A stretch of DNA of 44,443 bases, taken from contig JAGBBM010000114.1 in the NCBI GenBank assembly GCA_017938485.1, forward strand, positions 1 to 44,443, given 5' to 3'. The notes under the pieces were generated by a model. It saw only the letters and a list, made by a program, of their open reading frames with translations, had not been told where the DNA came from and did no database searches. Within the stretch, counting starts at the first letter, position 1. Each line of letters begins with the position of its first letter. The translations under genes were made by a program, and so were the position numbers. Below, one piece after another: positions 33,462 to 42,500 of the stretch. This DNA is from Lachnospiraceae bacterium (GTDB lineage Bacteria > Bacillota > Clostridia > Lachnospirales > Lachnospiraceae).

Positions 33462-34328
33462 ATGAAAAAGAGATTTAAGAAGTTTTTGACAGTTTTAACT
33501 ACAGGAGTATTACTTACAGCATCACTTACAGCTTGTGGCAACAAGGGAAATGATGCAATTACAGTTGTTTCAAGAGAAGATGGCTCAGGAACAAGAGGAG
33601 CTTTTGTAGAATTAGTTGGTATAGAGGAAAAGAATGAGGCAGGAGAAAAGGTTGATAGAACAATTCAAACTGCGGAGATTACAAACTCAACCTCTGTTAT
33701 GATGACAACAGTTGCAGGAAACAAGGCCGCTATTGGCTACATTTCACTTGGTTCCTTAGATGATTCTGTTAAAGCACTTAAGGTTGATGGTGTAGAGGCA
33801 ACTACAGAGAATGTTAAGAATGGTACATACAAGGTTTCAAGACCATTTAACATTGCTACTATGGGTGAGGTAAGTGAAGTAACTCAGGATTTTATTAATT
33901 TTATTATGAGCGAGGACGGTCAGGCAGTTGTTGAGGAAGCGGGATATATTAGTCAGGGTAACAATGGTAAATATCAGTCAGCCAATCTGTCAGGAAAGAT
34001 TACAGTGGCTGGTTCCTCATCAGTAACTCCAGTTATGGAAAAGTTGAAGGAAGCTTATATGGAAATTAATCCAAATGTAGAAATTGAGGTTCAACAGAGT
34101 GATTCTTCAACAGGTATGACATCAGCCATTGAAGGTGCCTGCGATATAGGTATGGCATCAAGAGATTTAAAGGATAGTGAGCTTGAAGCAGGCCTTACCG
34201 CAACTTCAATTGCTTTGGATGGTATTGCTGTTATCGTAAATCTTGACAATGAAATAAGTGACTTAACAAGCGAGCAGATTAGACAGATTTATGTAGGTGA
34301 TGTGACTAAGTGGTCAGAGGTAAAATAG
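33462..34328 (+). CDS. pstS: Phosphate-binding lipoprotein PstS, circularly permuted
   Basis: A 288-aa lipoprotein (lipobox LTAC, Cys25) that captures phosphate for the PstCAB transporter. All PstS blocks are present but in swapped order. Residues about 33-165 match the usual second half (ITVVSREDGSGTRGAF, TNSTSVMMTTV, AIGYISLGSL, SRPFNI, SEDGQAVVEEAGYI). Residues about 178-288 match the usual first half (GKITVAGSSSVTPVMEKL, DSSTGMTSAI, DIGMASRDLKD, ALDGIAVIV, SDLTSEQIRQIYVGDVTKWSEV). The old C- and N-termini are joined through a linker at about 165-178. All phosphate-contacting motifs are kept, so it is likely functional. AAAAAGGAGAACG precedes the ATG. An imperfect TATACT (about 33402) may be its -10; no confident Pho box was found in 33350-33461. 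Confidence 0.92.
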   Translation: MKKRFKKFLTVLTTGVLLTASLTACGNKGNDAITVVSREDGSGTRGAFVELVGIEEKNEAGEKVDRTIQTAEITNSTSVMMTTVAGNKAAIGYISLGSLDDSVKALKVDGVEATTENVKNGTYKVSRPFNIATMGEVSEVTQDFINFIMSEDGQAVVEEAGYISQGNNGKYQSANLSGKITVAGSSSVTPVMEKLKEAYMEINPNVEIEVQQSDSSTGMTSAIEGACDIGMASRDLKDSELEAGLTATSIALDGIAVIVNLDNEISDLTSEQIRQIYVGDVTKWSEVK

Positions 34329-34329
34329 T

Positions 34330-35181
34330 ATGGTGAGCAAAGGCAAAGAAAAGGTAATGCATATAGTATTTATGCTGGCTGCCTGTGGTTCAATATTAGC
34401 CGTGATAGTGATTTGCCTGTTCATGTTTGCAAATGGAGTTCCTGCAATGGCAGAAATTGGATTGAAAGATTTTTTGCTTGGAAAGAAGTGGATACCGAAT
34501 CAAAATATCTTTGGAATATTTCCTATGATAATTGGAAGTATCTATGTTACAGCAGGAGCAATCATCATAGGAGTTCCGATAGGGCTGCTGTGTGCCATCT
34601 TTATGGCACACTTTTGCTCGTCAAAAATTTATAAGATACTGAAACCAGCCGTAGAGCTCCTGGCAGGTATACCATCTATCGTGTATGGCTTCTTTGGCCT
34701 TATGGTGATTGTGCCTATTATGCAAAATATGTTCGGTGGAAGTGGAAAAGGTGTACTTACTGCATCAATATTACTTGGAATAATGATACTTCCAACCATT
34801 ATCAGTGTGGCAGAAACTAATATAAGAGCAGTGCCGGAAAGTTATTATGAGGGGGCGCTTGCTCTTGGTGATACCCATGAAAGAGCAGTATTTAAGGCCG
34901 TGGTACCTGCGGCAAAGTCAGGAATTTTAGCTGGGGTCATACTTGGAATAGGAAGAGCAATTGGTGAGACCATGGCGGTAATTATGATAGCTGGAAATCA
35001 GCCTATTGTACCAGATGGCATAACCAGTGGAGTTAGAACTATGACAGCAAATATCGTACTTGAGATGGGCTATGCGGCAGACTTACACAGAGAAGCACTT
35101 ATTGCAACAGGAGTGGTTTTGTTTGTGTTCATACTGCTTATAAATCTCTTGTTCTCGGCAGTTAAGAGGAAAGGGGAATAA
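34330..35181 (+). CDS. pstC: Phosphate ABC transporter permease PstC
   Basis: A 283-aa inner-membrane permease with six predicted helices and the binding-protein-dependent transport loop (EGALALGDTHERAVFKAVVP, about residues 176-195). The PstC-type motifs GIPSIVYGFFGL and GRAIGETMAVIM are present. It starts 1 bp after the pstS stop, so coupling is likely. It pairs with PstA to form the channel. Confidence 0.95.
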   Translation: MVSKGKEKVMHIVFMLAACGSILAVIVICLFMFANGVPAMAEIGLKDFLLGKKWIPNQNIFGIFPMIIGSIYVTAGAIIIGVPIGLLCAIFMAHFCSSKIYKILKPAVELLAGIPSIVYGFFGLMVIVPIMQNMFGGSGKGVLTASILLGIMILPTIISVAETNIRAVPESYYEGALALGDTHERAVFKAVVPAAKSGILAGVILGIGRAIGETMAVIMIAGNQPIVPDGITSGVRTMTANIVLEMGYAADLHREALIATGVVLFVFILLINLLFSAVKRKGE

Positions 35182-35183
35182 AT

Positions 35184-36038
35184 ATGATTAGGTTTAAGGA
35201 AAAATTAAAAACATATAAAAGAAAACCCTTCTCTTTATTTTTATATATCCTAGTACACCTTGCGGCATTTATAACTGTAGGGGTATTGGGAGCACTTGTA
35301 ATATATATTCTTGTAAAAGGCATACCTAATATAAATACAGATTTATTTGCCTGGGAATATACCACAGAAAACGCATCTATGATGCCTGCAATCATAAACA
35401 CAGTTCTTATGACCGCCCTTCCCCTTCTTATGGCAGTCCCTGTAGGGGTATTTTCTGCCATATATATGGTGGAATATGCAAAGCGCGGTAACAAGCTAGT
35501 TAAAATAGTAAGTCTTACAACAGAGACCCTTGCGGGAATACCATCCATAATTTACGGTTTGTTTGGTTATCTGATGTTTGTTATAGCCTTAGGGTGGGGG
35601 CTTACATTTATAGGTGGTGCCATAACTTTGGCAATAATGGTGCTTCCAACTATTATGAGAACTACAGAGGAGGCATTAAAGGCTGTACCAGATTCCTTTA
35701 GAGAGGGAAGCTTTGGACTTGGAGCTGGAAGACTTAGGACTATATTTAAGATTGTATTGCCTTCAGCTGTTCCAGGAATTTTATCTGGAATAATACTTTC
35801 TATAGGACGTATTGCAGGAGAAACTGCTGTGCTTTTATACACTTCGGGAACACAGGCAAAGGTGGTGGACAGTGTTTTTGATTCTGGGTGTACACTTTCA
35901 GTACATATGTATAAGCTTATGTCGGAGGGACTTTATACTAAAGAGGCGTACGCCACAGCAGTAATTCTTTTAATGATGGTGGTTGCTATAAATTGGTTTT
36001 CGGGATTTATCGCAAAGAAGTTCCAGAAAACTTACTAG
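35184..36038 (+). CDS. pstA: Phosphate ABC transporter permease PstA
   Basis: A 284-aa permease with six helices and the EAA-type loop (FREGSFGLGAGRLRTIFKIVLP). AGIPSIIYGLFGYL and GRIAGETAVLLYT mark it as the PstA partner of PstC. It starts 2 bp after pstC, with AAGAGGAAAGGGG upstream. Confidence 0.95.
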   Translation: MIRFKEKLKTYKRKPFSLFLYILVHLAAFITVGVLGALVIYILVKGIPNINTDLFAWEYTTENASMMPAIINTVLMTALPLLMAVPVGVFSAIYMVEYAKRGNKLVKIVSLTTETLAGIPSIIYGLFGYLMFVIALGWGLTFIGGAITLAIMVLPTIMRTTEEALKAVPDSFREGSFGLGAGRLRTIFKIVLPSAVPGILSGIILSIGRIAGETAVLLYTSGTQAKVVDSVFDSGCTLSVHMYKLMSEGLYTKEAYATAVILLMMVVAINWFSGFIAKKFQKTY

Positions 36039-36053
36039 ATTAGGAGATAGCTA

Positions 36054-36803
36054 ATGGGAAATTTTAATATAAAAAATATGGATTTATACTATGGGAGTTT
36101 TCATGCCCTAAAGAATATTAATCTTGATATTCCTACGGGTCAGATAACTGCATTTATTGGTCCGTCAGGATGTGGAAAATCCACACTTTTAAAGAGTTTA
36201 AATAGAATGAATGATTTGGTGGAGGACTGTAAAATAACCGGAGAGATTACTCTGGACGGTGAAAATATATATAGAGGAATGGATGTTAATCTCCTTAGGA
36301 AAAGAGTTGGAATGGTGTTCCAAAAACCTAATCCCTTTCCGATGAGTATATATGATAATATTGCATATGGGCCACGAACCCATGGTATAAAAAATAAAAT
36401 GAAGTTAGATGATATAGTAGAAAAGTCTCTAAGAGATGCTGCCATATGGGATGAGGTAAAGGATAGACTTAAGAAAAGTGCACTGGGCTTATCTGGTGGA
36501 CAGCAGCAAAGACTTTGCATAGCAAGAGCGCTAGCGGTGGAGCCAGAGGTTCTTTTGATGGATGAGCCAACCAGTGCCCTTGACCCTATATCCACTTCAA
36601 AAATTGAAGATTTGGCTGTTGAATTAAAGGAGAAATATACTATAATAATGGTAACTCATAATATGCAACAGGCGGTTAGAGTTTCTGATATGACAGCCTT
36701 CTTTTTACTTGGAGAGGTGATTGAATCTGATGCCACTGACAAGCTGTTTTCAAAACCTAGGGATAAGAGAACAGAGGATTATATAACAGGAAGGTTTGGT
36801 TAA
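36054..36803 (+). CDS. pstB: Phosphate ABC transporter ATPase PstB
   Basis: A 249-aa ABC ATPase: Walker [10 protein letters not shown] (36-44), signature LSGGQQQR, Walker [14 protein letters not shown] and the switch His in MVTHNM. The PstB-type [10 protein letters not shown] segment is present. It powers phosphate import through PstCA. TTAGGAGA precedes the ATG. Confidence 0.96.
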   Translation: MGNFNIKNMDLYYGSFHALKNINLDIPTGQITAFIGPSGCGKSTLLKSLNRMNDLVEDCKITGEITLDGENIYRGMDVNLLRKRVGMVFQKPNPFPMSIYDNIAYGPRTHGIKNKMKLDDIVEKSLRDAAIWDEVKDRLKKSALGLSGGQQQRLCIARALAVEPEVLLMDEPTSALDPISTSKIEDLAVELKEKYTIIMVTHNMQQAVRVSDMTAFFLLGEVIESDATDKLFSKPRDKRTEDYITGRFG

Positions 36804-36804
36804 T

Positions 36805-37443
36805 ATGAAAAGAGGACTTATAGAACGGCTTGATGCTTTAAATGTTGAGATAATAAAGATGGGTGCCCTTTGTGAAAAAGCTATCGAAGGTACAACAAAG
36901 GCTCTTTTTGATGGGGATGACACCTATATAAAAAGATGTCGAATAATGGAAGAAGATATCGATAAATGTGAGTATGATATAGAGAGTATGTGTATGAGCT
37001 TGATATTGAGGCATCAGCCTGTGGCATCAGATTTGCGCATCATTACATCAGCTCTTAAAATGATATCTGATATGGAAAGGATTGGCGACCAATGTGCAGA
37101 TATATCCAGTATGATTAGATATACAAAGGAACATGATATGAGGGATTATCAGCACTTAGAAACTATGTCCAAGGCTGCAATAAAGATGGTTAACCATGCT
37201 GTTGAGTCCTATGTGAGAAAGGATATGGGACTAGCAAGAAGTGTTGTAGAAATGGATGATATCGTAGACAGACAATTCGATGAGGCAAAGAAAAATCTAA
37301 TAAATCTTATCGCGAGAGAACCAGACAATGGAGAATTCTGGATTGATGTGATTATGATAGCTAAGTATTATGAGCGAATTGCAGATCATGCAGTTAATAT
37401 AGCAGAGTGGGTACAGTATTCAATTACAGGAGAACATAAGTAG
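36805..37443 (+). CDS. phoU: Phosphate regulatory protein PhoU
   Basis: A 212-aa all-helical protein with the two PhoU three-helix repeats. Metal-binding acidic motifs are visible in repeat 1 (ISDMERIGDQCADI) and repeat 2 (IAKYYERIADHAVNIAEW). PhoU links PstB activity to the PhoR/PhoP system. The frame opens at TTG 36796, but ATG 36805, preceded by GGAAGG, gives the standard start MKRGLIERL. It begins 1 bp after the pstB stop. Confidence 0.94.
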   Translation: MKRGLIERLDALNVEIIKMGALCEKAIEGTTKALFDGDDTYIKRCRIMEEDIDKCEYDIESMCMSLILRHQPVASDLRIITSALKMISDMERIGDQCADISSMIRYTKEHDMRDYQHLETMSKAAIKMVNHAVESYVRKDMGLARSVVEMDDIVDRQFDEAKKNLINLIAREPDNGEFWIDVIMIAKYYERIADHAVNIAEWVQYSITGEHK

Positions 37444-37444
37444 T

Positions 37445-38113
37445 ATGATTTACGTTTTAGAAGATGACAATAGTATAAGAGAGCTTGTGGTTTATACCCT
37501 TTGTCACACCAATTTGGAGGCAAAAGGATTCGATAAGCCATCTTTATTTTGGACAGCTATGAATGAGGAAAAGCCGGAGCTTATTCTGCTTGATATAATG
37601 CTTCCGGAGGAAGACGGATTGACGATTTTACGTAATTTAAGAGAAGATATAAAGACAATGGATATTCCTGTGATTATGCTTACCGCCAAGGACAGTGAGT
37701 ATGATAAGGTTCTTGGACTTGACACCGGTGCAGATGACTATGTGGCAAAACCTTTTGGAATGATGGAGCTCGTTTCTCGTATAAAAGCACTTTTAAGAAG
37801 AAGCACAAAGAAGGAAGAACCTCATATTATAGCTGTAGGCAATATCGTTTTATATGTTGAAAAACACAAGGTTTTAGTTGAAGGGGAAGAAATTTATCTT
37901 ACATTGAAGGAGTATGAATTGCTTCTTACCCTCATGGAACATAAAGGTATGGTGTTTACCAGAGATCAGCTTTTAAATAAGATATGGGGATATGAATTTG
38001 ATGGAGAGAGTAGAACAGTTGACGTACATATTAGAACTTTGAGGTCGAAACTTAAAACTGGCGGTGACTATATCGAAACAGTACGAGGTGTAGGTTACCG
38101 AGTTGGAGAATAA
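37445..38113 (+). CDS. phoP: Phosphate response regulator (PhoB/PhoP type)
   Basis: A 222-aa OmpR-family response regulator. The receiver domain has the acidic pocket (EDDN at 5-8), phospho-acceptor Asp50 in LLDIMLP, Thr in MLTAKD and Lys in YVAKPF. The C-terminal winged helix contains SRTVDVHIRTLRSKL and GVGYR. It starts 1 bp after phoU and is followed by the kinase, so the operon carries its own control pair. It presumably activates the pst promoter when phosphate is low. Confidence 0.93.
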   Translation: MIYVLEDDNSIRELVVYTLCHTNLEAKGFDKPSLFWTAMNEEKPELILLDIMLPEEDGLTILRNLREDIKTMDIPVIMLTAKDSEYDKVLGLDTGADDYVAKPFGMMELVSRIKALLRRSTKKEEPHIIAVGNIVLYVEKHKVLVEGEEIYLTLKEYELLLTLMEHKGMVFTRDQLLNKIWGYEFDGESRTVDVHIRTLRSKLKTGGDYIETVRGVGYRVGE

Positions 38114-38115
38114 TT

Positions 38116-39771
38116 ATGACGAAAAGAATTTTTAAAAACACTATGCTGATAGTTGTATTAGTAGTGATACTCTGTGGAGTGTTTATACTTGGAGTTGTAT
38201 ATGATTATTACAACAAAGAACTATCAGAAGGAATGATGTCTGAGGCAAAATATATATCAAAAGGTGTGGAGGCTGAAGGTATAGATTATCTTGAAAATCT
38301 TGGAAAGACTGATGCCAGAGTAACCTGGGTGGATGTTGATGGAACAGTGCTTTTTGATAATCAGGCAGATATAACTACTATGGATAATCACAAAGATAGG
38401 GAAGAGATAAAGGAAGCACTAACTTCCTCGGCAGGAAGTAGCACCAGATATTCAAATACTATTTCTGCAAAAACAATTTATCATGCGGTAAGGCTTTCGG
38501 ATGGTACGGTTATAAGGCTTGCCCATATTCAGGCATCAGTACTGAGAATAGTTTTGGGAGTGCTTCATCCCATGGTGGTTATCATAGTTTTTGCACTTGT
38601 GCTTTCTGCATTTCTCACAGCAAGACTTACAAGGCAGATTATTGAACCCCTTGAAAGCATTGATCTAGAGCATCCCGAGGAGGCAAAAGTATATGATGAG
38701 ATGTCTCCATTTATCAGAAAGATAATCAAGCAAAATGAGCAGATAAAAGAGGCAATGGAGGAACAAAAGAGTCAGCGAAAAGAGTTTGAACTCATAACAG
38801 AAAATATGCAGGAAGGATTTATTGTAGTTGATAAGGAGGCAAGAATCCTTTCTTATAATTCCAGTGTACTAAAGCTTTTTGATATGGATATGGATGTAAG
38901 TGGAAAGAATGTGCTTACCCTAAACAGAACTGAAGAATTTAGTCAGGGAATCATTGATGCTTTAAAGGGTAGCCACAATGAACAGATACTTCAGGTAGGA
39001 GACCGATTCTACAGTATTTATATCAATCCTGTGATTACTGAAGAAAAAGTAGCAGGTGCTATAATCATTGTAACGGATGTTACGGAAACAGAAGAAAGAG
39101 AAAAGCTAAGAAGAGAGTTCACTGCAAATGTTTCTCACGAGCTTAAAACCCCTCTCACTTCCATATCAGGTACAGCGGAGATAATAAAGAATGGAATTGT
39201 GGCTACAGAGGATATACCTAAGTTTGCGGGAAACATCTACTCAGAGGCTCAAAGACTAGTAAGCCTGGTAGAAGATATAATCAAGCTGTCACAGCTTGAC
39301 GAAGAAAAAAATATTCCATCTAAGGAACCTGTAGACTTGTATCATATGTCTCTTGAAGTGGCAGAACAACTGCGTAAAGTTGCGGTTAAGAAAAATGTTA
39401 CAATAGAGGTGGAAGGGAAATCCACTGTTGTAGACGGGGTACGTCCGGTTATAACGGAGATGATATACAATCTTTGTGACAACGCAGTAAAATATAACAA
39501 GGAGACTGGTAGTGTCATAATTAAGGTAGGAGAAAACCAGAACGGAAAAATTGTTTCGGTAAAAGATAATGGTATCGGAATACCAAAAGACCAGCAAGAC
39601 AGAATTTTTGAAAGATTTTATAGAGTAGATAAGAGTCATTCCAAGGAGATTGGTGGAACAGGCCTTGGACTTTCTATAGTAAAGCACGGAGCAAAACTTC
39701 ACAATGCAACCATAGATATGGATAGTGAGTTAGGAAAGGGAACGCAAATATCTGTTAAATTTCCTTGTTAA
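38116..39771 (+). CDS. phoR: Phosphate sensor histidine kinase PhoR
   Basis: A 551-aa sensor kinase. Two transmembrane helices (about residues 8-30 and 138-164) enclose an extracellular domain of about 105 residues. A short HAMP-like linker and a PAS domain (about 225-330, LITENMQEGFIVVDKEARIL) follow. HisKA has His341 in NVSHELKTPLTS; the ATPase domain has N box YNLCDNAVKYN and G boxes DNGIGIP and GGTGLGLSIV. It lies 2 bp after phoP. In this family PhoU and PstSCAB keep the kinase inactive when phosphate is ample. Confidence 0.93.
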   Translation: MTKRIFKNTMLIVVLVVILCGVFILGVVYDYYNKELSEGMMSEAKYISKGVEAEGIDYLENLGKTDARVTWVDVDGTVLFDNQADITTMDNHKDREEIKEALTSSAGSSTRYSNTISAKTIYHAVRLSDGTVIRLAHIQASVLRIVLGVLHPMVVIIVFALVLSAFLTARLTRQIIEPLESIDLEHPEEAKVYDEMSPFIRKIIKQNEQIKEAMEEQKSQRKEFELITENMQEGFIVVDKEARILSYNSSVLKLFDMDMDVSGKNVLTLNRTEEFSQGIIDALKGSHNEQILQVGDRFYSIYINPVITEEKVAGAIIIVTDVTETEEREKLRREFTANVSHELKTPLTSISGTAEIIKNGIVATEDIPKFAGNIYSEAQRLVSLVEDIIKLSQLDEEKNIPSKEPVDLYHMSLEVAEQLRKVAVKKNVTIEVEGKSTVVDGVRPVITEMIYNLCDNAVKYNKETGSVIIKVGENQNGKIVSVKDNGIGIPKDQQDRIFERFYRVDKSHSKEIGGTGLGLSIVKHGAKLHNATIDMDSELGKGTQISVKFPC

Positions 39772-39841
39772 TACAACTGATTTAGTGTACCCGTAATCAC
39801 TAGAAATATACAGCATATTACTGGAAAATAAAAAAATTAAC

Positions 39842-39870
39842 TTGATATCTAATTCAAAATGGATTACAAT
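39842..39870 (+). promoter_or_regulatory. Ferredoxin promoter
   Basis: TTGATA (39842-39847), 17 bp, TACAAT (39865-39870), about 50 bp before the ferredoxin ATG. Confidence 0.6.
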
Positions 39871-39920
39871 ATGTCCAGATGATAATTTTTATCAAAAAGA
39901 CATTCAAGGAGGAAACGAAT

Positions 39921-40091
39921 ATGGCATACGTTATTGGCGATAGCTGTGTAAGCTGTGGAGCATGTGCAGGTGCTTGTCCTGTAGGCGCAATCAGCGAGGG
40001 CGATGGTAAGTTCGAAATCGATGCAGATACTTGTATCTCATGTGGAGCATGTGCAGGTACTTGCCCAACTGGAGCTATTTCAGAGGAGTAA
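39921..40091 (+). CDS. Clostridial-type 2[4Fe-4S] ferredoxin
   Basis: A 56-aa electron carrier with two near-identical cluster motifs, CVSCGACAGACPVG and CISCGACAGTCPTG, the typical fold-repeat of clostridial ferredoxin. It would shuttle electrons between pyruvate oxidation, hydrogenase and other redox enzymes. The frame is open further upstream (39879), but ATG 39921 has CAAGGAGG at ideal spacing and gives the family start MAYVI. It has its own promoter and terminator. Confidence 0.96.
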   Translation: MAYVIGDSCVSCGACAGACPVGAISEGDGKFEIDADTCISCGACAGTCPTGAISEE

Positions 40092-40116
40092 TCCATATTA
40101 GGTTACGAAACATATA

Positions 40117-40158
40117 AAGGGTATGTCTATCAATTGATAGGACATACCCTTTGTTTTT
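40117..40158 (+). terminator. Intrinsic terminator of the ferredoxin gene
   Basis: AAAGGGTATGTC pairs with GACATACCCTTT (with an inner TATCAATTGATA), followed by GTTTTTT. Confidence 0.9.
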
Positions 40159-40537
40159 TGTGTTTTGCCAATGCTAAGTTTTTAAATATCTCTATTGGAT
40201 ATTTGTGGCATCACCATCCTTTTTTGGTACGCATATCATAATTTATAGACATAAGAAAATGTGATATATTTTTTTGAAAATATTGTTTTATATTCCTAAA
40301 AATGATATGCTATATTTACAAATAAAAGAGTCTATACAGGCATAAAATAATATCATTAATATCTAAAAAAAGTGGGTAAAGTATGGGAAATCCATAAAAA
40401 ACAACCGATAATTAGAATATAAAGAACTATATAGATATCTAATATTTGCATACTACGAAGATACTACATTTTGCAAAGATATGCAATGATTTATTATAAT
40501 AAAATGATGAAAATATAGTGAAAACTTTAGAAATTTC
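40159..40537. other. AT-rich intergenic gap with no recognised gene
   Basis: About 380 bp with no credible open frame. The one notable structure is an inverted repeat TTGCATA (40446-40452) with TATGCAA (40480-40486). No RNA family was recognised; it may be a long regulatory region for mecA. Confidence 0.5.
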
Positions 40538-40565
40538 TTTACAGATAATTTTTTTGTGATAAACT
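40538..40565 (+). promoter_or_regulatory. mecA promoter
   Basis: TTTACA (40538-40543), 16 bp, TAAACT (40560-40565), about 30 bp before the mecA start. Confidence 0.5.
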
Positions 40566-40596
40566 AGTAATAGTTTTTTGGAAAGGAGTGACTTAT

Positions 40597-41382
40597 ATGA
40601 AAATTGAAAGATTAAGTGAAAATCAAATAAGATGTACACTTTATAAGGCAGACTTGGCAGACAAGGAACTTCTTTTAACAGAGTTAGCATATGGTACAGA
40701 TAAAGCTAAAGAGTTATTCCGCGAGCTTATGCAGCAAGCGTCTAACGAATTGGGCTTTGAGGTGGATAATATACCTCTTATGATAGAGGCTATACCAGTA
40801 TCTAAGGATTGTTTAGTGCTTATAATCACTAAGGTGGAGGATCCTGAGGAATTGGATAGTCGTTTCTCCAGATTTACAAGACCTGTAGAGGTAAGTAGAA
40901 CTGTGGAGGAAGAGGAAGACGATGAAGATATAGATGCTATGGAGGAAGATGACGAACAGCATCATGCTCATAGTGCAGCAGAAGGACTTATAGAAGCTCT
41001 TGGCAATTTAGCAGAAGGTCTTGCTTTAAATAGTGGTCGTATGGCTAAAAAGGTTAAAGAAGCTGCTGAGCAGTCTGAAATCGATAGAGAGATATTTAGA
41101 GTATATGCTTTCAAGAATCTTGACCAGGTTATTATATCTGCTCAAAATGTTAAGAGTATATATAACAGCGAAAATACATTATACAAGAATCCACAGGATA
41201 GTATCTTTTATCTGTACTTAACAAAGGACAATAACACTGATACAGAGTTCGTAAGAACTTGCAACCTTATCAGTGAGTACGGCAACAAAGTTCGTACAAC
41301 CTATGCAACACCAAGTCATATGGAAGAGCATTTCAAAGTTATCATAGATGGCAATGCTCTCCAGACACTTTCTAACTTATAA
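40597..41382 (+). CDS. mecA: Adaptor protein MecA for ClpC
   Basis: A 261-aa adaptor. The N-terminal domain (MKIERLSENQIRCTL to about residue 90) matches the MecA substrate-binding domain. An acidic linker with EEEDDEDID and a His patch (about 106-130) follows. The C-terminal domain contains YAFKNLDQVI and ENTLYKNPQDSIFYLYL, typical of the ClpC-binding MecA half. The family brings unfolded or regulatory proteins to ClpCP for degradation. ATG 40597 is preferred over GTG 40588, which lies inside the ribosome site GAAAGGAG. The gene ends 3 bp before palindrome 3. Confidence 0.93.
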   Translation: MKIERLSENQIRCTLYKADLADKELLLTELAYGTDKAKELFRELMQQASNELGFEVDNIPLMIEAIPVSKDCLVLIITKVEDPEELDSRFSRFTRPVEVSRTVEEEEDDEDIDAMEEDDEQHHAHSAAEGLIEALGNLAEGLALNSGRMAKKVKEAAEQSEIDREIFRVYAFKNLDQVIISAQNVKSIYNSENTLYKNPQDSIFYLYLTKDNNTDTEFVRTCNLISEYGNKVRTTYATPSHMEEHFKVIIDGNALQTLSNL

Positions 41383-41385
41383 AGT

Positions 41386-41778
41386 GGCACCCCGTGAGGT
41401 TGTCAGCTACGACGCCTAAACTCTTGCTAGGATATAAATAGAGCATGTAAAAAACTCGCTCTCGCTCGTCTCACACGCAGGAGTACTAAGGTTCTTGGTT
41501 GGTATAATATATAAGGCATAAGAAAACCGTTTGAACACGCGGGCACTTAGCTAAAAAAGACAGGATGTAGATATCGATTTTAATCGAATAATCTACATCC
41601 TGTCTTTTTTGCTTAGTACCCTTGCGTAGTGAGACGAGCGAAAGCGTGTTTTCACTATGCCTTATATATTATACCAACCAAGAACCTAAGGACTCGCGTG
41701 TTCAAACGGTTTTTTTATGCTCTATTTATATCCCGGCAAGAGTTTAGGTGTCTGTAGGTGACAACTGTTAAGGGTGCC
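41386..41778. repeat. Nested palindromic element 3, reverse orientation of element 2
   Basis: Block order is O-C-B-A-D-C'-B'-A'-O', the reverse complement of element 2. The outer stem O/O' (41386-41446 with 41717-41778) is imperfect and begins GGCACCC/GGGTGCC. B/B': 41491-41519 with 41657-41685, 29 bp perfect. A and A' share GAAAACCGTTTGAACACGCG with element 2 (A at 41522-41541). C' (to 41656) is nearly the complement of C in element 2; the C copy at 41447-41490 has lost bases. The unit 41447-41716 is homologous to 13622-13890; the outer stem is mostly different apart from TATAAATAGAG near its inner end. It separates convergent mecA and the BI-1 gene. Confidence 0.9.
41553..41610. terminator. 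Central hairpin D of element 3, bidirectional terminator
   Basis: A 20-bp perfect stem (41553-41572 with 41591-41610) with A6 at the left end and T6 at the right. The stem sequence differs from that of element 2 while the A-run, T-run and pairing are preserved. Confidence 0.75.
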
Positions 41779-41786
41779 CCTTGAAG

Positions 41787-42476
41787 TTAGTCGTTGCTTC
41801 TTGCGAGAATGCTTAAGATTCTTACAAATAAGTTGATGATGTCAACATATAATTCTGCTGCGGAATCAATGGCATTATCTACTGTTTTTGCACAAGCATT
41901 TGCTCTTGCCCAGTCATAACCGATGTATCCACAGAAAATAAGAACAACTACATAGTCGATGAAACCAAGGCTTGCACCAGCAATCACCATAATAATCTCA
42001 ACTACAATGGTTAGTAGAAGAGTTATAAAAAGTGTTTTTCCAAGACTTAAGAAGAAACGTGGGAATGCTGATGAAAGCATCATCATACCTATTGTAACTA
42101 TAGTTGTAATACCAAAAGCTGTAGCTATAACCTTGTCATATCCGGCAAGTGAGAAAAGGTTTAACAAAACGGTGAGAACAAGCCCAAGAGGAACAACGAT
42201 AAAATTGTATCCTATGAAACTTACTACTGGATTGTCTGAACCATTAACCATCATAGTGCCGATGATTACCATAGCAAAGTATAAAATGTAAAAAATAACT
42301 GAGTTGCTAAAAAGTTTGAAAGCAAAATCCGCACAGGTTGCAACCATAAGACAGTTTACTATGAAACCGTAGGCTAAAGTACCACCAATTATAAGATTAT
42401 AAGTGGATGGATCGATTTCTCTTTCACCTGGACGAAGATATTGTCTTTCTGCGTATCTTTCTTGTCTACTTGACAT
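41787..42476 (-). CDS. Bax inhibitor-1 (YccA/UPF0005) family membrane protein
   Basis: A 229-aa protein with seven hydrophobic helices and a short soluble N-terminus. The C-terminal CGYIGYDWARA and SAAELYVDIINLFVRILSIL segments are the hallmarks of the BI-1 family, including the Asp residues that gate Ca2+ leak in bacterial members. Cellular role in anaerobes is unclear; YccA-type members interact with FtsH. AAAGGGAGG precedes the ATG. It follows the DUF1858 gene by 24 bp on the same strand and ends near palindrome 3. Confidence 0.9.
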   Translation of the reverse strand: MSSRQERYAERQYLRPGEREIDPSTYNLIIGGTLAYGFIVNCLMVATCADFAFKLFSNSVIFYILYFAMVIIGTMMVNGSDNPVVSFIGYNFIVVPLGLVLTVLLNLFSLAGYDKVIATAFGITTIVTIGMMMLSSAFPRFFLSLGKTLFITLLLTIVVEIIMVIAGASLGFIDYVVVLIFCGYIGYDWARANACAKTVDNAIDSAAELYVDIINLFVRILSILARSND

Positions 42477-42500
42477 AAAATAACCTCCCTTTATATTAAA

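Noticed and set aside
39879-39920. A longer ferredoxin from ATG 39879
   Set aside because: The ribosome site CAAGGAGG lies between the two starts and serves ATG 39921, which gives the standard 56-residue ferredoxin.
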